Assembly (NCBI RefSeq): GCF_910594005.1 | Contig: NC_057848.1 | Location: 55,135,616 to 55,199,615, forward strand | Length of the DNA stretch: 64,000 bases | Direction of reading: 5' to 3' | Origin: Cervus elaphus | Lineage: Eukaryota > Chordata > Mammalia > Artiodactyla > Cervidae | Shown: positions 10,196 through 20,925 of the stretch, piece after piece | Position numbering within the stretch: position 1 is the stretch's first letter | How the letters are laid out: each line of letters opens with the position of its first letter | Position numbers and translations under genes: made by a program | The notes under the pieces: generated by a model | What the model saw: the letters and a program-made list of their open reading frames with translations, nothing else | Database searches by the model: none | Told to the model about the DNA's origin: nothing

Positions 10196-11138
10196 AGAGA
10201 GCAACCAAAAAGGCCTAACTAGAAGTCCAGGAACCCCACACAAGCAGAAAATCTGCCTGAACATTGACTATGCCATGAAGCTTGCCAAGCTTGTCTCCAA
10301 CAAGCAAGAGAAGCCTTCTCAGGGAGACCACAACCACTTCAGGCAAACTGACCACGATATGAGGCCTTCATAGATATTTGCCAAATTGGAGAGTATTTTC
10401 ATCAATGAAGCTTCTTAAGTGTTAGTCCTTTTCCCTCACTTCTTTCTTTAGTCTTGAGCCAGCTGGAGCTTCTCTCTTTTGTCCTTTGCAGCTGACTCAT
10501 CCATCCCTTTCCCTCCTCACATGGCCTAGTGAAGGAAGTCTAGGAACTGCCCCACTGCAAAGACATAGTTAGGCTGCACCTGAGTGCTGATAACCTGGGC
10601 CCCTTGAACCTGGAGGGCGGGAAGAAATCAGCAGCTGCAGAAACAACTGGAGACTTCAAAGGATTGCATTTCCCCTGAGGGTTATCTGGAACATGCCTCT
10701 CAAGACTAAAATTCCTCCCTTGGAATGTGGCATGATGGAAAGTCAATGCAAAGAGGCTGACCTGCTCACCTCCTTCCTTGGGCTTTCCCATAATTTGTTG
10801 ACAAGGAGGTTAAAAATCCAGCCCTCCCCTCACTCAAAGCTTCAAGGCCATTTTATCTTTCAGCCACAAGACAAAGATAATCATGTGAAGTAGGACAGAC
10901 AAGCATAAAAGAGATGGTGTCTGTGTTGGCCAGAGTGAGAGTTTATCTCTTCTGATTGTCCATTCTGTTCGCTGATAAGCCAGTCCTAGGCTATCAGTCT
11001 CTTTCCTCCATTTAGCAATGCATTTCTGATTGACTTTTGGAAAACACTTAACTATCTAGAAGGCACCTTCCTGAACTCCTCAGATTTCTGGAATGGCTTA
11101 AAATCCAAAAGAAATCTATTTAAAAGCAAATAATTTGG
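10196..11138. other. Unique sequence, no gene seen
   Basis: No repeat was recognised, and short open frames at 10540-10893 lack supporting signals. Confidence 0.55.
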
Positions 11139-11312
11139 CTGGTGGGGGAGGGGGAGTGATTGCTTAGTGGGTACAGGGTTTCCTTTTGGGGTGATAAAAA
11201 TAGTTTGAACTAGACAATGTTGTGAGTGTACTAAATGTGGCTAAAGAAGCACACTAGAACACAGTGAATTTTATGCTATGTAAATTTCACCTCAATTTTA
11301 AAAAGCAAATAA
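11139..11312 (+). mobile_element. L1 3' UTR relic
   Basis: The old L1 tail pattern: 'gggtacagggtttccttttg', 'gaactagacaatgttgtgag' and 'gtaaatttcacctcaatttt', ending in A-rich sequence. Confidence 0.7.
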
Positions 11313-11531
11313 CTTGGTGATGTAGAAATTTATTCTGAGTCCCGAGTAGCAAAGAAACAGAATCAGGATGATGCAAAATCCTGCACAACAAAAACAGCTA
11401 ATATACTTGGTGATAATAGCCAGGATTTATTGATCACTATGAGCTGAACCCTATGCTAATAATCAATATATGCCTTTACTGAATCTTCACACAACACTTC
11501 ACTTCACCCTATGGGGCAGGGTCTATTGTAT

Positions 11532-12616
11532 ATTTTTTTAACTTTTTATTTTGTATTGGGGTATAGCTGATTAACAAACATTGTGACAGTTTCAGGTGAA
11601 CAGTGAAGGGACTCAGCCTACATATACAGGTATCCATTCTCCCCCAAACTCCCCTCCCATCCAGGCTGCCACCTAACACTAGGCAGAGTCCTATGTGCCG
11701 TACAATAGGTTCGTGTTGGTTATCCATACTAAATATAGCCGTGTGTACATGTTGATCCCAAACTCCCTATCTTTCCCCCCATCTCCCCACTTCAAACCAT
11801 AAGTTTGTTCTCTAAGTCTGTGTGTCTCTTTCTGTTTTGTAAGTAAGTTCATTTGTATCATTTCTTTTTAGACTCCACATATGAGATGTAATATGATATT
11901 TTCCTTCTCTGACTTACTTCACTCAGTTTGACAGTCTATAGGTCCATTCATGTTGCTGCAAAGGCATTATCTCATTCTTCTTAATGGCTGAGTAATATTC
12001 CATTGTATATATGTACCACATCTTCTTTATCCAATTCCTCTATTGGTGGATATTCAGCTCATATGCTTAACAGTATCAAAACAAACAACCCACTCAAAAA
12101 ATGGGCAGAAGACCTAAACAGATATTTCTCCGAAGAAGACATACAGATGGCCAACAGACATATGAAAAGATGTTCAAAATTGCTAATTATTAGAGAAATG
12201 CAAATCAATACTACAGTAAGGTATCATCAGATCTTCACACAACAATCCTATGGGACACAGTCTGTTGTATGTTTTTTTAACTTCTCATTTTGTATTGGGG
12301 TATAGCTGATTAACAATGTTGTGATAGTTTCTGGTGAACAGTGAATGGAGAATGGCCAGCCAGAATGGCCATCATCAAAAAATTTACAAACAGTAAATGC
12401 TGGAGAGAGTGTGGAGAGAAGGGAACTCTCCTACACTCTTGGTGGGAATGTAAACTGGTAAAGCCACTAAGGAGAACAGTATGGAGGTTCCTAAAAAAAC
12501 TACCATATGACCCTGCAATCCCACACCTGGCCATATACCCAGAGAAACCATGATCTAAAAGGATACATGCACCCCAATATTCATTGCAGCATTGTTTACA
12601 ATAGGCAAGACATGGT
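11532..12616 (-). mobile_element. L1 with 5' inversion (twin priming), 10-bp TSD
   Basis: 11532-12062 is antisense L1 3' UTR and ORF2 end, starting with a T-run. At about 12063 the orientation flips to sense ORF2 (gggcagaagacctaaacaga; tgctggagagagtgtggaga), running to 12616. The TSD tctattgtat lies at 11522-11531 and 12617-12626. One insertion event with both orientations inside a single TSD is the signature of twin priming. A secondary copy of the junction sits at 12231-12348. Confidence 0.88.
12231..12348 (-). repeat. Internal copy of the MIR/L1 junction
   Basis: This 118-bp block repeats 11483-11610: MIR flank (atcttcacacaaca), a mutated TSD (tctgttgtat), the L1 T-run and the start of the antisense 3' UTR. 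By eye the copies are roughly 85-90% alike. It interrupts the sense ORF2 segment. Confidence 0.85.
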
Positions 12617-12764
12617 TCTATTGTATTTAGGATTCACTGAGGAAATTGAGGCTCAGAGGAGTTCAGTGTCATGCTCAAGGTCATATAGTTAATAAGTAAA
12701 TACTTGGCTCCAACTCATAGCTATCTGGCTCCAGAGAGCATGCTATTCACTGCTGACATCTTCT

Positions 12765-12783
12765 CTTTTTTTTTTTTTTTTTT
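12765..12783 (-). mobile_element. Orphan poly(A)-tail insertion
   Basis: A 19-base C(T)18 tract is flanked by a 13-bp direct repeat, gctgacatcttct, at 12752-12764 and 12784-12796. The layout equals a retrotransposition event in which only the tail was integrated. Confidence 0.75.
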
Positions 12784-12796
12784 GCTGACATCTTCT

Positions 12797-14274
12797 GAGG
12801 GAATATGTGACCCATAAAAGCTCAGTTTCTTTACACAAAAACCTTGAAATGGCAGAGTTAGGATGGCCAGGAGCACTGGTGACCAGAGAGGCAGTAATGT
12901 GGGGTGAGGTGGGGTAGGATGGGGTGAGGAAGGAAGGTGACTGTGTACTCAGAGTGAAGACAAGTTTCAGAAAGGAAAAGGCATCTGTGTGTGTGTGAGC
13001 ATGCACATGCATATGTGTGTACCTGTGTGGAGAGAGAGTAGGCGTATGAGAGAGAATGAGAGCTATTTGATTCAATAGAGGGGAACAGGCTTGATAAATG
13101 CCCACCTTCCCACTCTGCTCTCAACACACATAACTCACTCATTCTTCAAAGCTGGGCATCCCTCACTTGTAAGTGTGCTTATCTGAGGGAAAGGGGAATT
13201 TGAGGCCCAGGCAGAAGACACTGGCTTTTTAACAAGATGTTCCATTTGTAGCCAATAAAAATAAAAGAATAATACTCCGGTCACTAACCACTTGTAATGA
13301 CTCCATTTGGGGTGATGTGATTTGTGTTCAATTCAGCATAACTAAAAAGAGAGCATTGTTTCCTGGGATGAGATATGAGAAAAAAATCATGTTCTATCTG
13401 AGAACCTTCCAACTTATGCAAAGAATAAAGAAAGAAATGACTTTTGCCTCTGCTTTGGAGCTGAGAAGCCTGCAGAGTCCTAGTTTAATTGACCCTAGAA
13501 ACTTTCAGAAAGATGCAGGAATAGAAGGAAAATTACCCTTTACCTGTCTGAGTGCAATTCACTAGATTAAAGCGCTCCACAGGGAAAGTACATCTGTTCT
13601 CCTTGGTGCGGCCCCGTCTGTAAACTCCCGAGTGAAAAGAACTTGTGGTTCTTGGGGACTGAAAAGGGCCCTGGGAAATGAGTGCCCAGAAGTCAATAGG
13701 CCTGCCGCTGTGGTGGGAGGGGAGAGGCTGCCAATGGGATCCCACTGAGAGACCAACCCCAGGAGCCTACCCCTGCATAGGGGGGAGCCAGGGCCAGAGC
13801 ATCCTGGGAAGCCAATCCTGAGAGTGGGCATGAAGTTCTTTGACCCTGAAAGTGTAGATCCCAAGCCCTCCCGTTTCCCAGGCCAATCATCCTCTCCCCA
13901 GCATCTCCACTTCCCCGTGGGCAGAGGCAGATAATAAAGTGCCTGTTCTAGCTCATGCTGCTGCTTTACAAAGGGAGTTTTTTTTTTTTTGTAATTGGTC
14001 CATGTGAGGAGACTTATTGCATCTTCTGAACCAGTAGGTCCCGAATGGCAATACCAAAGCACAATGGCCACAGTCAGTGCCTTTGGAGACAGTGTATTCA
14101 TAGCCACTTCCTACAGCATGACAGGGAAGACTGAAATGGCAGAGGGATGCGTGCATTTGCTTTATGAAAGGCGAGTCTGAATCTGTAAAAACTCCACTAA
14201 AGACAACTCTACTTCAATTTTTAAAAAAAGATATTACTCCTTACAGGACCTATAAGTCCACATGGTAATCTCAC
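12797..14274. other. Unique sequence, no gene seen
   Basis: Includes an alternating purine-pyrimidine stretch at about 12985-13030 (TG/CA-rich, possible Z-DNA) and a T13 run at 13978-13990. A 181-codon minus-strand open frame (13562-14107) has no recognisable domain. Confidence 0.55.
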
Positions 14275-14455
14275 CTCACCTAATTTTCCCATTTGTACAA
14301 TGAGGGGGGTGGTTCGTTATACTTACATCATGGGGATATTCATGAGGGCTCAATGGGATAATGAATGCATTGTGCTTAGTTCAGTGACTGGCACATGGTG
14401 AGTTCTCAAGGAATATGAACTAATATTGATATAAAATGATAATTTATTATTATGC
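14275..14455 (+). mobile_element. MIR SINE
   Basis: Sense MIR: 'cccatttgtacaatgagggg', then 'gatattcatgagggctcaat', 'agttcagtgactggcacatg' and a terminal A/T-rich end. Confidence 0.75.
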
Positions 14456-14604
14456 TTCAGTATTTTGAAGAAACTTGTCACTTCCAAAGAACAGACAGAA
14501 CTCCATTTATTCGATGAGTACTAGACAACCGATCACATTCCACCTACTGTCCTTGCTAGAATTCAAAGCCAAACTGAATGTTCAAGTTCACGGGTCATTC
14601 TAAT

Positions 14605-14715
14605 GCCACTAGATTTTGAGCTGCTTGAGGACAAGGGCTGTGTTTGGCTCAGCTCTGCATTTTTAGTGGCAGTCCCAGGACCCAGTACATGGGGTTTAAT
14701 AAATGTTTGAAATTA
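14605..14715 (+). mobile_element. L2 LINE 3' end
   Basis: The phrases 'tgagctgcttgaggacaagg', 'cccagtacatggggtttaat' and 'aaatgtttgaaat' follow the L2 3' terminal consensus. Confidence 0.65.
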
Positions 14716-14774
14716 TTTCCATCCCAATTTCTTAATGGAAACAACTTTCACCTCCTTTTCTCTCTTTCTCTCCT

Positions 14775-14890
14775 TTTTGTGTGGCTGTGCCATGGGGTAT
14801 GCAGGATCTTAGTTCCCCAACCAGGGACTGAACCCATGCCCCCTGCAGTGGAAGCACAGAATCTTAACCACTGGACTGCCAGGGATGTCC
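14775..14890 (-). mobile_element. CHR-2-like tRNA SINE
   Basis: Reverse complement of the tRNA SINE: 'gatcttagttccccaaccag', 'gggactgaaccc' and 'cttaaccactggactgccag'. Confidence 0.88.
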
Positions 14891-15002
14891 CTCCCTGCCT
14901 TTCTTCTACAAAGTTTCATCTCTCTTTCTAAAGTTTCAATTATTTAATAGGTAGTTCTTATTGGGAGTCCCTTTGGGTCCTTTTTAGAAGTAAGTAGGGA
15001 AT

Positions 15003-15210
15003 GAAAGAAAAGAGTTACTCGTTCAGTCGTGTCTGACTCTTTGCAACCCCACGGACTGCTATCCACCAGGCTCTACTGTCCATGGAATTCTCCAGTCAAG
15101 AACACTGCAGTGGGTAGTCATTCCCTTCTCTAGGTGATCTTCCCAACTCAGGAATCAAACCCACGTCTCCTGCATTGCAGGCGGATTCTTTTCTGTCTGA
15201 GCCACCAGGG
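15003..15210 (-). mobile_element. Bov-tA SINE, antisense
   Basis: Full-length antisense copy (gttcagtcgtgtctgactct to gagccaccaggg). The TSD aagta/tggggaat (one mismatch) lies at 14992-15002 and 15211-15221. Confidence 0.92.
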
Positions 15211-15584
15211 AAGTGGGGAATAAATATTACTAAATCTGAACTGTTTCTCTACAATAACTCTACACATATCACCTAAAAGGGCATCCGAAGAGGAGTGACA
15301 ATGTTGCTATGGATCCAGAGGGACAGAACTATGAGGTCAGGGAAAGGAGCTCAAGTGGCAGAGGCCAGAAAGAACCCAGAAATGGGCCTGTGGGCATATT
15401 GATCTGTACTGGCATCATGTCAGCTCATAGCAGCTCTTGCCAGAAGACTGACTTAAAATAGCACGTCCCCTTGGGCCTCTACTGCTATCATAGTCCAGGA
15501 AATATTAATAAAACCCACTCCTCTTCTTCCCAGTCTTAACATTTTTTGGAAAAGGTAGGTGACAAGGAGTTGCCAGCAGCAGAG

Positions 15585-15835
15585 CATCATGGTTAAGAAC
15601 ATAGATTCTGAAACCAGACAGACTGGTTTGAGTCTGAGCTCGGTCACTTATGACCATGTAACCCTGAGCAAGTTTCTTAACCTCTCTGGGCTTCATTATC
15701 CTCTTCTGTGAAATAAGGATGACAATAATAATACTGTTCTCATTAGGTTGTTGTGAAGACTACATGAGAATTATATAGAGTCCCTGGACCACTGCAAGAG
15801 CTCAATAACTGTGAGCTGTTATGATTACTTGACCT
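15585..15835 (+). mobile_element. MIR SINE, nearly full length
   Basis: Contains the complete sense pattern: 'agaacatagattctgaaacc', 'accctgagcaagtttcttaa', 'cttctgtgaaataaggatga', 'gttgttgtgaagactacatg' and 'aagagctcaataactgt'. Confidence 0.88.
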
Positions 15836-16827
15836 GTAGACTTTTCCTCCAGGCTTGGATAACCTAACAGCTCAGGATAGTAGAAAGAACCCTGAACTAG
15901 GAGCCAGGGATTCAAGACTTGAAGAAAGGGTTGTGGGGCTAAAGGTCAGAGATTAAAGGGCATGGCTAATTCCTCATGTATAACATGGTAAAAGCATAGA
16001 TTCTATGCACTTCCCATGATTAAAGTTTTAAGAATCCAGTGAGCTAACTGCATGTGAAAGGACTTGGTGAAATCCAAGCATTCTGTGCAAATGCAAGTGG
16101 AGAAGGAAGCATTATATTTAGCTGATAATGACTTGAGATTTAACCCTTCTGGGGCTTTCCTGCCATCATGCTGGGGTGTAGAGAAGCAGCACACAGTTCA
16201 GAACCCAGATATTTCCCTCTAAGGAGCTGTGTCTGCTCTCAAATCTCTCCAGGTTCTCCCTTCCCCACACCCGTACAGGAGCTTTCAGATGGGCCTGTCA
16301 CTGTTCAAGGTTCTTGCCACCAAGGCCTCGGTTTAGGAATCATCTTTCAGCTGTGACACATATCTAATCTTGCTCACTATGGCCATGCTAGGGACATGAC
16401 AGTGTGACTGAGGGCTTGAAGCTGACTGTCACAGCTAATGGCTCAGCCCACAAGACTTGGAAGCTTCCTGTGTCACCCGCTGTCCAGTTGGCAGATGAAG
16501 TGATGTGGAGAGTTGTCATCCATCACCAAAGAGAGAGCAATTGCTTCTGATAGAGATAAAACAATCAATGCGTTTGGATTTCAATCAGATAGAATATGTT
16601 TTCTCGGAACAGGTCTTAATCAATGTGTGCCCTGCAAGATAGCATGTTGGTGTGTAGTGTCGGCTGTGTAGGAACACATGTCACTCGGAATACCAAAATA
16701 GATCTAATGAGAGAAACATTCTTCAGAATATATCCGTGCTTCCTACCTCCTTCCAGACTCTGAGACAATTCTTACGGCATGGTTACCTGACTGCTAGCAT
16801 TTCAATATGAGGAGAGAATTTTCCCAA
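15836..16827. other. Mostly unique; short MIR-like piece
   Basis: 15880-15925 (agtagaaagaaccctgaact) resembles the start of a second MIR. 16480-16720 is repeat-free AT-rich sequence that could be conserved regulatory DNA. No gene was seen. Confidence 0.5.
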
Positions 16828-16920
16828 AGGAACTCAGACCCAAAGAGGGCAAGTGACATGCCCAAGGTCACACAGCCCATCAACACAGAGCTGAGCTAGA
16901 ATTTGAACTAAAGAAACACT
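16828..16920 (-). mobile_element. MIR SINE fragment
   Basis: Antisense MIR core: 'caagtgacatgcccaaggtc' then 'acacagccc' and 'gctagaatttgaact'. Confidence 0.8.
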
Positions 16921-17256
16921 AACCATTTGGGAATGGGTCATAATACTGGAAACCAACCATGACAGGCACTTAAACAATCACTGATACTCTTGGAGAAACA
17001 GTGAAGGAACAATGGTGTGTGTGCTCTCTGCTTCATGATCTAGATGATGGCTGAAATCCCTCCAGCACTGGCGGTCTGAGTCTATGATGTGACATTTGCA
17101 TTGGCAGTCCCCTGTTTTATGAGTCCTGAAAGGAAACATCCCTCCTTATCTGTCTGTTGGGTGCCCATGCAGAAATTCCCCACAGGCGAAACTGAGTCTC
17201 CTCTGCCCACCAAGCTGACGGACACTCACTTACATTGATGGGCTTTCCCTTCCTTT
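16921..17256. other. Unique sequence, nothing recognised
   Basis: No repeat, gene or regulatory site can be supported in this stretch. Confidence 0.55.
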
Positions 17257-17271
17257 AAGAACCAAAGGTGA

Positions 17272-17423
17272 CTCCATTCAATATCCTGTGATATACCATA
17301 ATGGAAATGAATATGAAAAGGAATGTATATATGTGTATAACTGAGTCACTTCGCTATACAGCAGAAATTAACACAACATTGTAAGTCAACTATATTTCAA
17401 TAAAAAATTAAATTAAAAAAAAA
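17272..17423 (+). mobile_element. L1 3' end with poly(A), 15-bp TSD
   Basis: A short, 5'-truncated L1 (gtataactgagtcacttcgc; taacacaacattgtaagtca; tatatttcaataaaa). The TSD aagaaccaaa[g/a]gtga lies at 17257-17271 and 17424-17438. Confidence 0.93.
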
Positions 17424-17438
17424 AAGAACCAAAAGTGA

Positions 17439-18069
17439 AATTTCATGAAATTTCCTCCATCCGACTACAGTTTTTTTTTAAAAAGGACTGTGGTTGTTGG
17501 GTGTTTTTCGAGGTGGTCCATCTGCATTTCCTGTGGATGCTTCCATCCAATCATACTTCAGAAGAAACAAGCCTGACAAGACCCACCATCTCCCAATTTC
17601 ATTCTGCCACCTCTCACTTGCACAGACCTGGGAGAGTAAAGAGATTCTAATTTGGTATATTTCAGTTCTGAGTTTTCTCACTTGAAGAGCTTCAGGTCAA
17701 TATCACAAATATGTTTTTGAGTTTTGCTGAGTATTAAGCACTGTGTATAAGAGCTGTGGCCGCATGAAGTAGAAGTGGGGGTGCAATGTGGTACACCTCC
17801 TCTGTCCTGAAGGAGGATGCAGGCTAGGGAGAGAGAGGTGCAAACTTCTTATGTTTGTAAATGTCTTCTATGGTAGGCACAACTGGGAGAGATATAAAAG
17901 GAACAATTATTCCAGTTGGGGGGAAGTTCAGAAACACATCAAGGACAAGAGATTGTCATTGCTAAGCTTTACAGGATAATTCAATTTATTTGGAGTTATA
18001 TGTGTTAACACAGGGACAATCTTCCTTTAACACTAGTTACCATTTAATATGTGGAAAACCACATCCTAG
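17439..18069. other. Unique sequence, nothing recognised
   Basis: Short open frames on both strands have no support, and no repeat was identified. Confidence 0.55.
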
Positions 18070-18556
18070 ATTTAAAAATAATATGATCTAACATCACTTT
18101 GCTGACAAAGGTCCGTATAGTCAAAGCTATGGTTTTTCCAGTAGTCATGTACGGATGTGAAAGTTGGACCATAAAGAAGGCTGAGCACCAAAGAACTGAT
18201 GCTTTCAAATTGTGATGCTGGAGAAGACTCTTGAGAGTTCCATGAACTTCAAGGAGATCAAACCAGTCAATTCTAAAGGAAATCAACCCTGAATATTCAC
18301 GGGAAGGACTGATGCTGAAGCTCTAATACTTTGGCCACCTGATGCGAAGAGCCAACTCATTGGAAAAGACCCTGATGCTGGGAAAGATTGAGGGCAGGAG
18401 GAGAAGGGGACGACAGAGGATGAGATGGTTAGATAGCATCATTGATTCAATGGACATGAATTTGAGCAAGCTCTGGAGATAGTCAAGGACAGGGAAGCCT
18501 GGTGTGCTGCAGTCCACGGGGTCACAGAGTCAGACACAACTTAGTGACTGAACAAC
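18070..18556 (+). mobile_element. BovB (RTE) LINE, 3' part
   Basis: Sense strand of the BovB reverse-transcriptase C-terminal region and 3' end. It encodes remnants such as NSLEKTLMLGK and RRRRGRQRMRWLDS, broken by stops and indels, and ends in 'gagtcagacacaacttagtg'. BovB is an RTE-clade LINE of horizontal origin shared with squamates and amplified in ruminants. Confidence 0.92.
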
Positions 18557-18562
18557 ATTTCT

Positions 18563-19025
18563 TAGTGCTAAATGCAGGTTCCACACTATGCAGTTTCACA
18601 TTATCTCATGTAATCATCATAGCAACATTAGGTTGACTAGTAGGTATTCTCATTCCCTGCTGTTGTTGTTAAATTTTTTTTTTGGCTGCAAGGCATGCCT
18701 GTGCCCTGTGTGTGAGTGCTCAGTTGTGTCCGACTCTTTGTGACCCCATGGACTGAAGCCCTGCAGGCTTGTTTTCGTCCATAGGATTTTCCAGGCAAGA
18801 ATACTGGAGTAGGTTGCCATTTCCACCTCCAGGAGATCTTCCTGACCCGGGGATCAAACTTTATCTCCTGCATTGGCTGGCGGATTTTTTTTTTACCACT
18901 GCACCACCTGGGAAGCCCTGTCATTCCCTTTTTAAAGTCAAAGAAATCAAGTACCAAGGACTTCCAGTCAGTCAGTGGCATAGCCTGGATTTGAAGCCAG
19001 GCAGTCTGACTCTAACACCAAGCAG
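18563..19025 (-). mobile_element. MIR SINE, split by a SINE insertion
   Basis: Antisense MIR at 18563-18658 (cacattatctcatgtaatca) resumes at 18930-19025 (agcctggatttgaagccagg). The insert at 18659-18920 is flanked by tcattccct at 18650-18658 and 18921-18929. Confidence 0.78.
18659..18920 (-). mobile_element. Bov-tA SINE with extra T-rich leader
   Basis: 18706-18919 is antisense Bov-tA (cagttgtgtccgactctttg to accacctgggaagccc). The preceding 18659-18705 is T-rich with 'ggctgcaaggcatgcc', which resembles the tail side of a CHR-2-like SINE. Whether this was one composite insertion or two is unclear; the outer TSD is tcattccct. Confidence 0.78.
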
Positions 19026-19410
19026 TTTTCTAAAAGTATGGTCCACAAACCTTAAAACCACATGGGGGAATTCTTTAGAGGTTCAGTGGTTAGGACTCAG
19101 CACTTTCAGTGCCAAGGGAGTGAGTTCAATACCTAGTCAAGGAACTAAGCTCCTGCAAGCCGCAAGGCATGGCCAAAATATATATATAGCCCAGGGAACT
19201 AGAGCACTATAACAATCAAATAATAATCACAGAGCAAGTATGCCAATGAACACTGTAGCAATGATTCCCTAGGATTAGAAGCTAATCACCTTGGGTGCTT
19301 ATTTGATTCAGTAGGACTGGAGTGGGGCCTTGGACTCTTCATTTCTCACAAGGTCTCACATGATGCCTGTATGGTTGATCAATAGGCCATATTTTGAGTA
19401 GTATGGGTCT
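19023..19410 (+). mobile_element. MER5A-like hAT MITE, split by a SINE
   Basis: The left end at 19023-19060 (gttttctaaaagtatggtcc) and the right part at 19235-19410 (gattcagtaggactggagtg; cattttgagtagtatggg variants) fit MER5A around a CHR-2-like insertion. Confidence 0.6.
19062..19190 (+). mobile_element. CHR-2-like tRNA SINE
   Basis: Sense copy: 'ggttcagtggttaggactca', 'gagttcaatacctagtcaag', 'gcaaggcatggccaaa' and a short (TA)n tail. Confidence 0.82.
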
Positions 19411-19624
19411 AACCCAATCTATCATGAAAACATTGACCTTAATGGGCTATAGAAACATCTCTTTGTCCATACTGGCAGGAAAATGAGCCAGAAAACATTC
19501 TGTGGTGTTGTGGTTGCCATGTATGCATTACCAATTCTCACATAAATTTAATAAAGTGAGATGTCCTCAGTTCTCAAATGATATTGCATGTAATTAAGTC
19601 TTGCTTCCATACTTCAGAAAACAC

Positions 19625-19850
19625 CTTTATTTGGCACTTGTCATGTTCCACTGACTGGGTGAAGTGCTTTCACATGGATTATTATATTTCATTCTTTCAA
19701 TAACACTATGCAGTAAATAACTGTTTCTCATTTTATGGCTGAGAACAATGATGCTCTGAGAAGTTAAGTAAGTTAACTTGCCCAGAGTTACACAGCTAGA
19801 GAATGACAGAGCCAGGAAAGAACTCCAAATTCAACAGCCTGATTACAAAG
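19625..19850 (-). mobile_element. MIR SINE
   Basis: Antisense MIR nearly throughout: 'tttcacatggattattatat', 'gagaagttaagtaagttaac' and 'ttgcccagagttacacagct'. Confidence 0.85.
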
Positions 19851-20054
19851 ACCTTCTACAGAAGTCAGGGCAAGACCAGCGGTTCTAGGTAGGCAGACAA
19901 GGCCAGGGACTAGGAATGTGGCATCCCTCAAAGAGAGCTCCAATGGCACTAATTGCTCCAGGAGACTTCAAGATGGTTGACAATTTGTGTCCTCAAGAGG
20001 CAGTTCTGCTACTGCTCTTGGCAGATGCTACTCTTCCCAACTGCCTTTTTAAAT

Positions 20055-20245
20055 GAGCTTCCATGCCAAGTATGGGGCTCTGTGCTTTGCACACCTAATT
20101 TCACTTCATGTTCATTGATCTCTTTAGTCTCACATTTCAAATGATGAAAAAAAAAAAAGAGAGGTTAAGCAACTTTCCCAAAATTCTATAGCTAATTATG
20201 CAGAAGAACTGGAATTCAAAACTACTCCTGACTGAACACAAAGCC
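20055..20245 (-). mobile_element. MIR SINE
   Basis: Antisense MIR with an expanded A12 run near 20147-20158 where the 'gaggaaactgag' segment lies, then 'aggttaagcaactttcccaa' and 'actggaattcaaaact'. Confidence 0.7.
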
Positions 20246-20470
20246 TTTTAAAAAAAAATACATGATGTTATGGAGTTTCCACTTAACTGACTTAGGATCC
20301 AGCCAGGCTATCCTGGAGATGAAATATCATCCTCCTTATCCAGGAGGCTTTAGTAATGACCCATGGCATCCATGTCTCCAAGTGGGCTCCACAGGCTCAA
20401 CCCTCAAGGTGACTGGGACCTGCCTAGTAAAAGAGATGCCAAATATTTTATCTGACCTACCATCCTCATG

Positions 20471-20693
20471 TGAAGAGTTGACTCATTGGAAAAGACCCTG
20501 ATGCTGGGAGGGATTGGGGGCAAGAGGAGAAGGGGATGACAGAGGATGAGATGGCTGGATGGCATCACCGACTCGATGGACATGAGTTTGAATAAACTCC
20601 GGGAGTTGGTAATGGACAGGGAGGCCTGGCATGCTGCAATTCATGGGGTCGCAAAGAGTCGGACATGACTGAGCGACTGAACTGAACTGAACC
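20471..20693 (+). mobile_element. BovB LINE 3' end
   Basis: Well-preserved BovB terminus: 'gactcattggaaaagaccct', 'gatggacatgagtttgaata', 'ggtcgcaaagagtcggacat' and the terminal (ACTGA)n run 'gaactgaactgaac'. It is severely 5'-truncated. Confidence 0.95.
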
Positions 20694-20794
20694 ATACTCA
20701 TGAACTTAGATTCTAGTTTGAGGACATGAATTAAGTTTTCAAATATAAAGAACATGAAATGATAAGTTCTATAAGGAAAACAAAAACCAAATGC

Positions 20795-20925
20795 TTACTA
20801 TTCTAATCCTCACCAAACATCTTGGGAAGTATTACTAACCCCATTTGACAGATGAGGCAAATGAGGACTAGAGCAGTTCACTTGCCCAACAACTGAGCTG
20901 AGTTACGCATACCCAGCACTCTGCC
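20795..20925 (-). mobile_element. MIR SINE fragment
   Basis: 'taaccccatttgacagatga' and 'cagttcacttgcccaac' match antisense MIR. Confidence 0.7.

Larger units (their letters stand above)
11395..12751 (-). mobile_element. MIR SINE, split by an L1 insertion
   Basis: Antisense MIR. The left part is 11395-11531 (tttattgatcactatgagct; ccctatggggcagg). The right part is 12627-12751 (gaggaaattgaggctcagag; ctcaaggtcatatag). The two halves join into one MIR when the L1 at 11532-12616 is removed. Confidence 0.8.

Noticed and set aside
13562..14107. 181-codon minus-strand open frame, the longest in the window
   Set aside because: No recognisable domain or splice signals, and overlapping frames of similar length on the same strand point to low stop density in GC-richer DNA.
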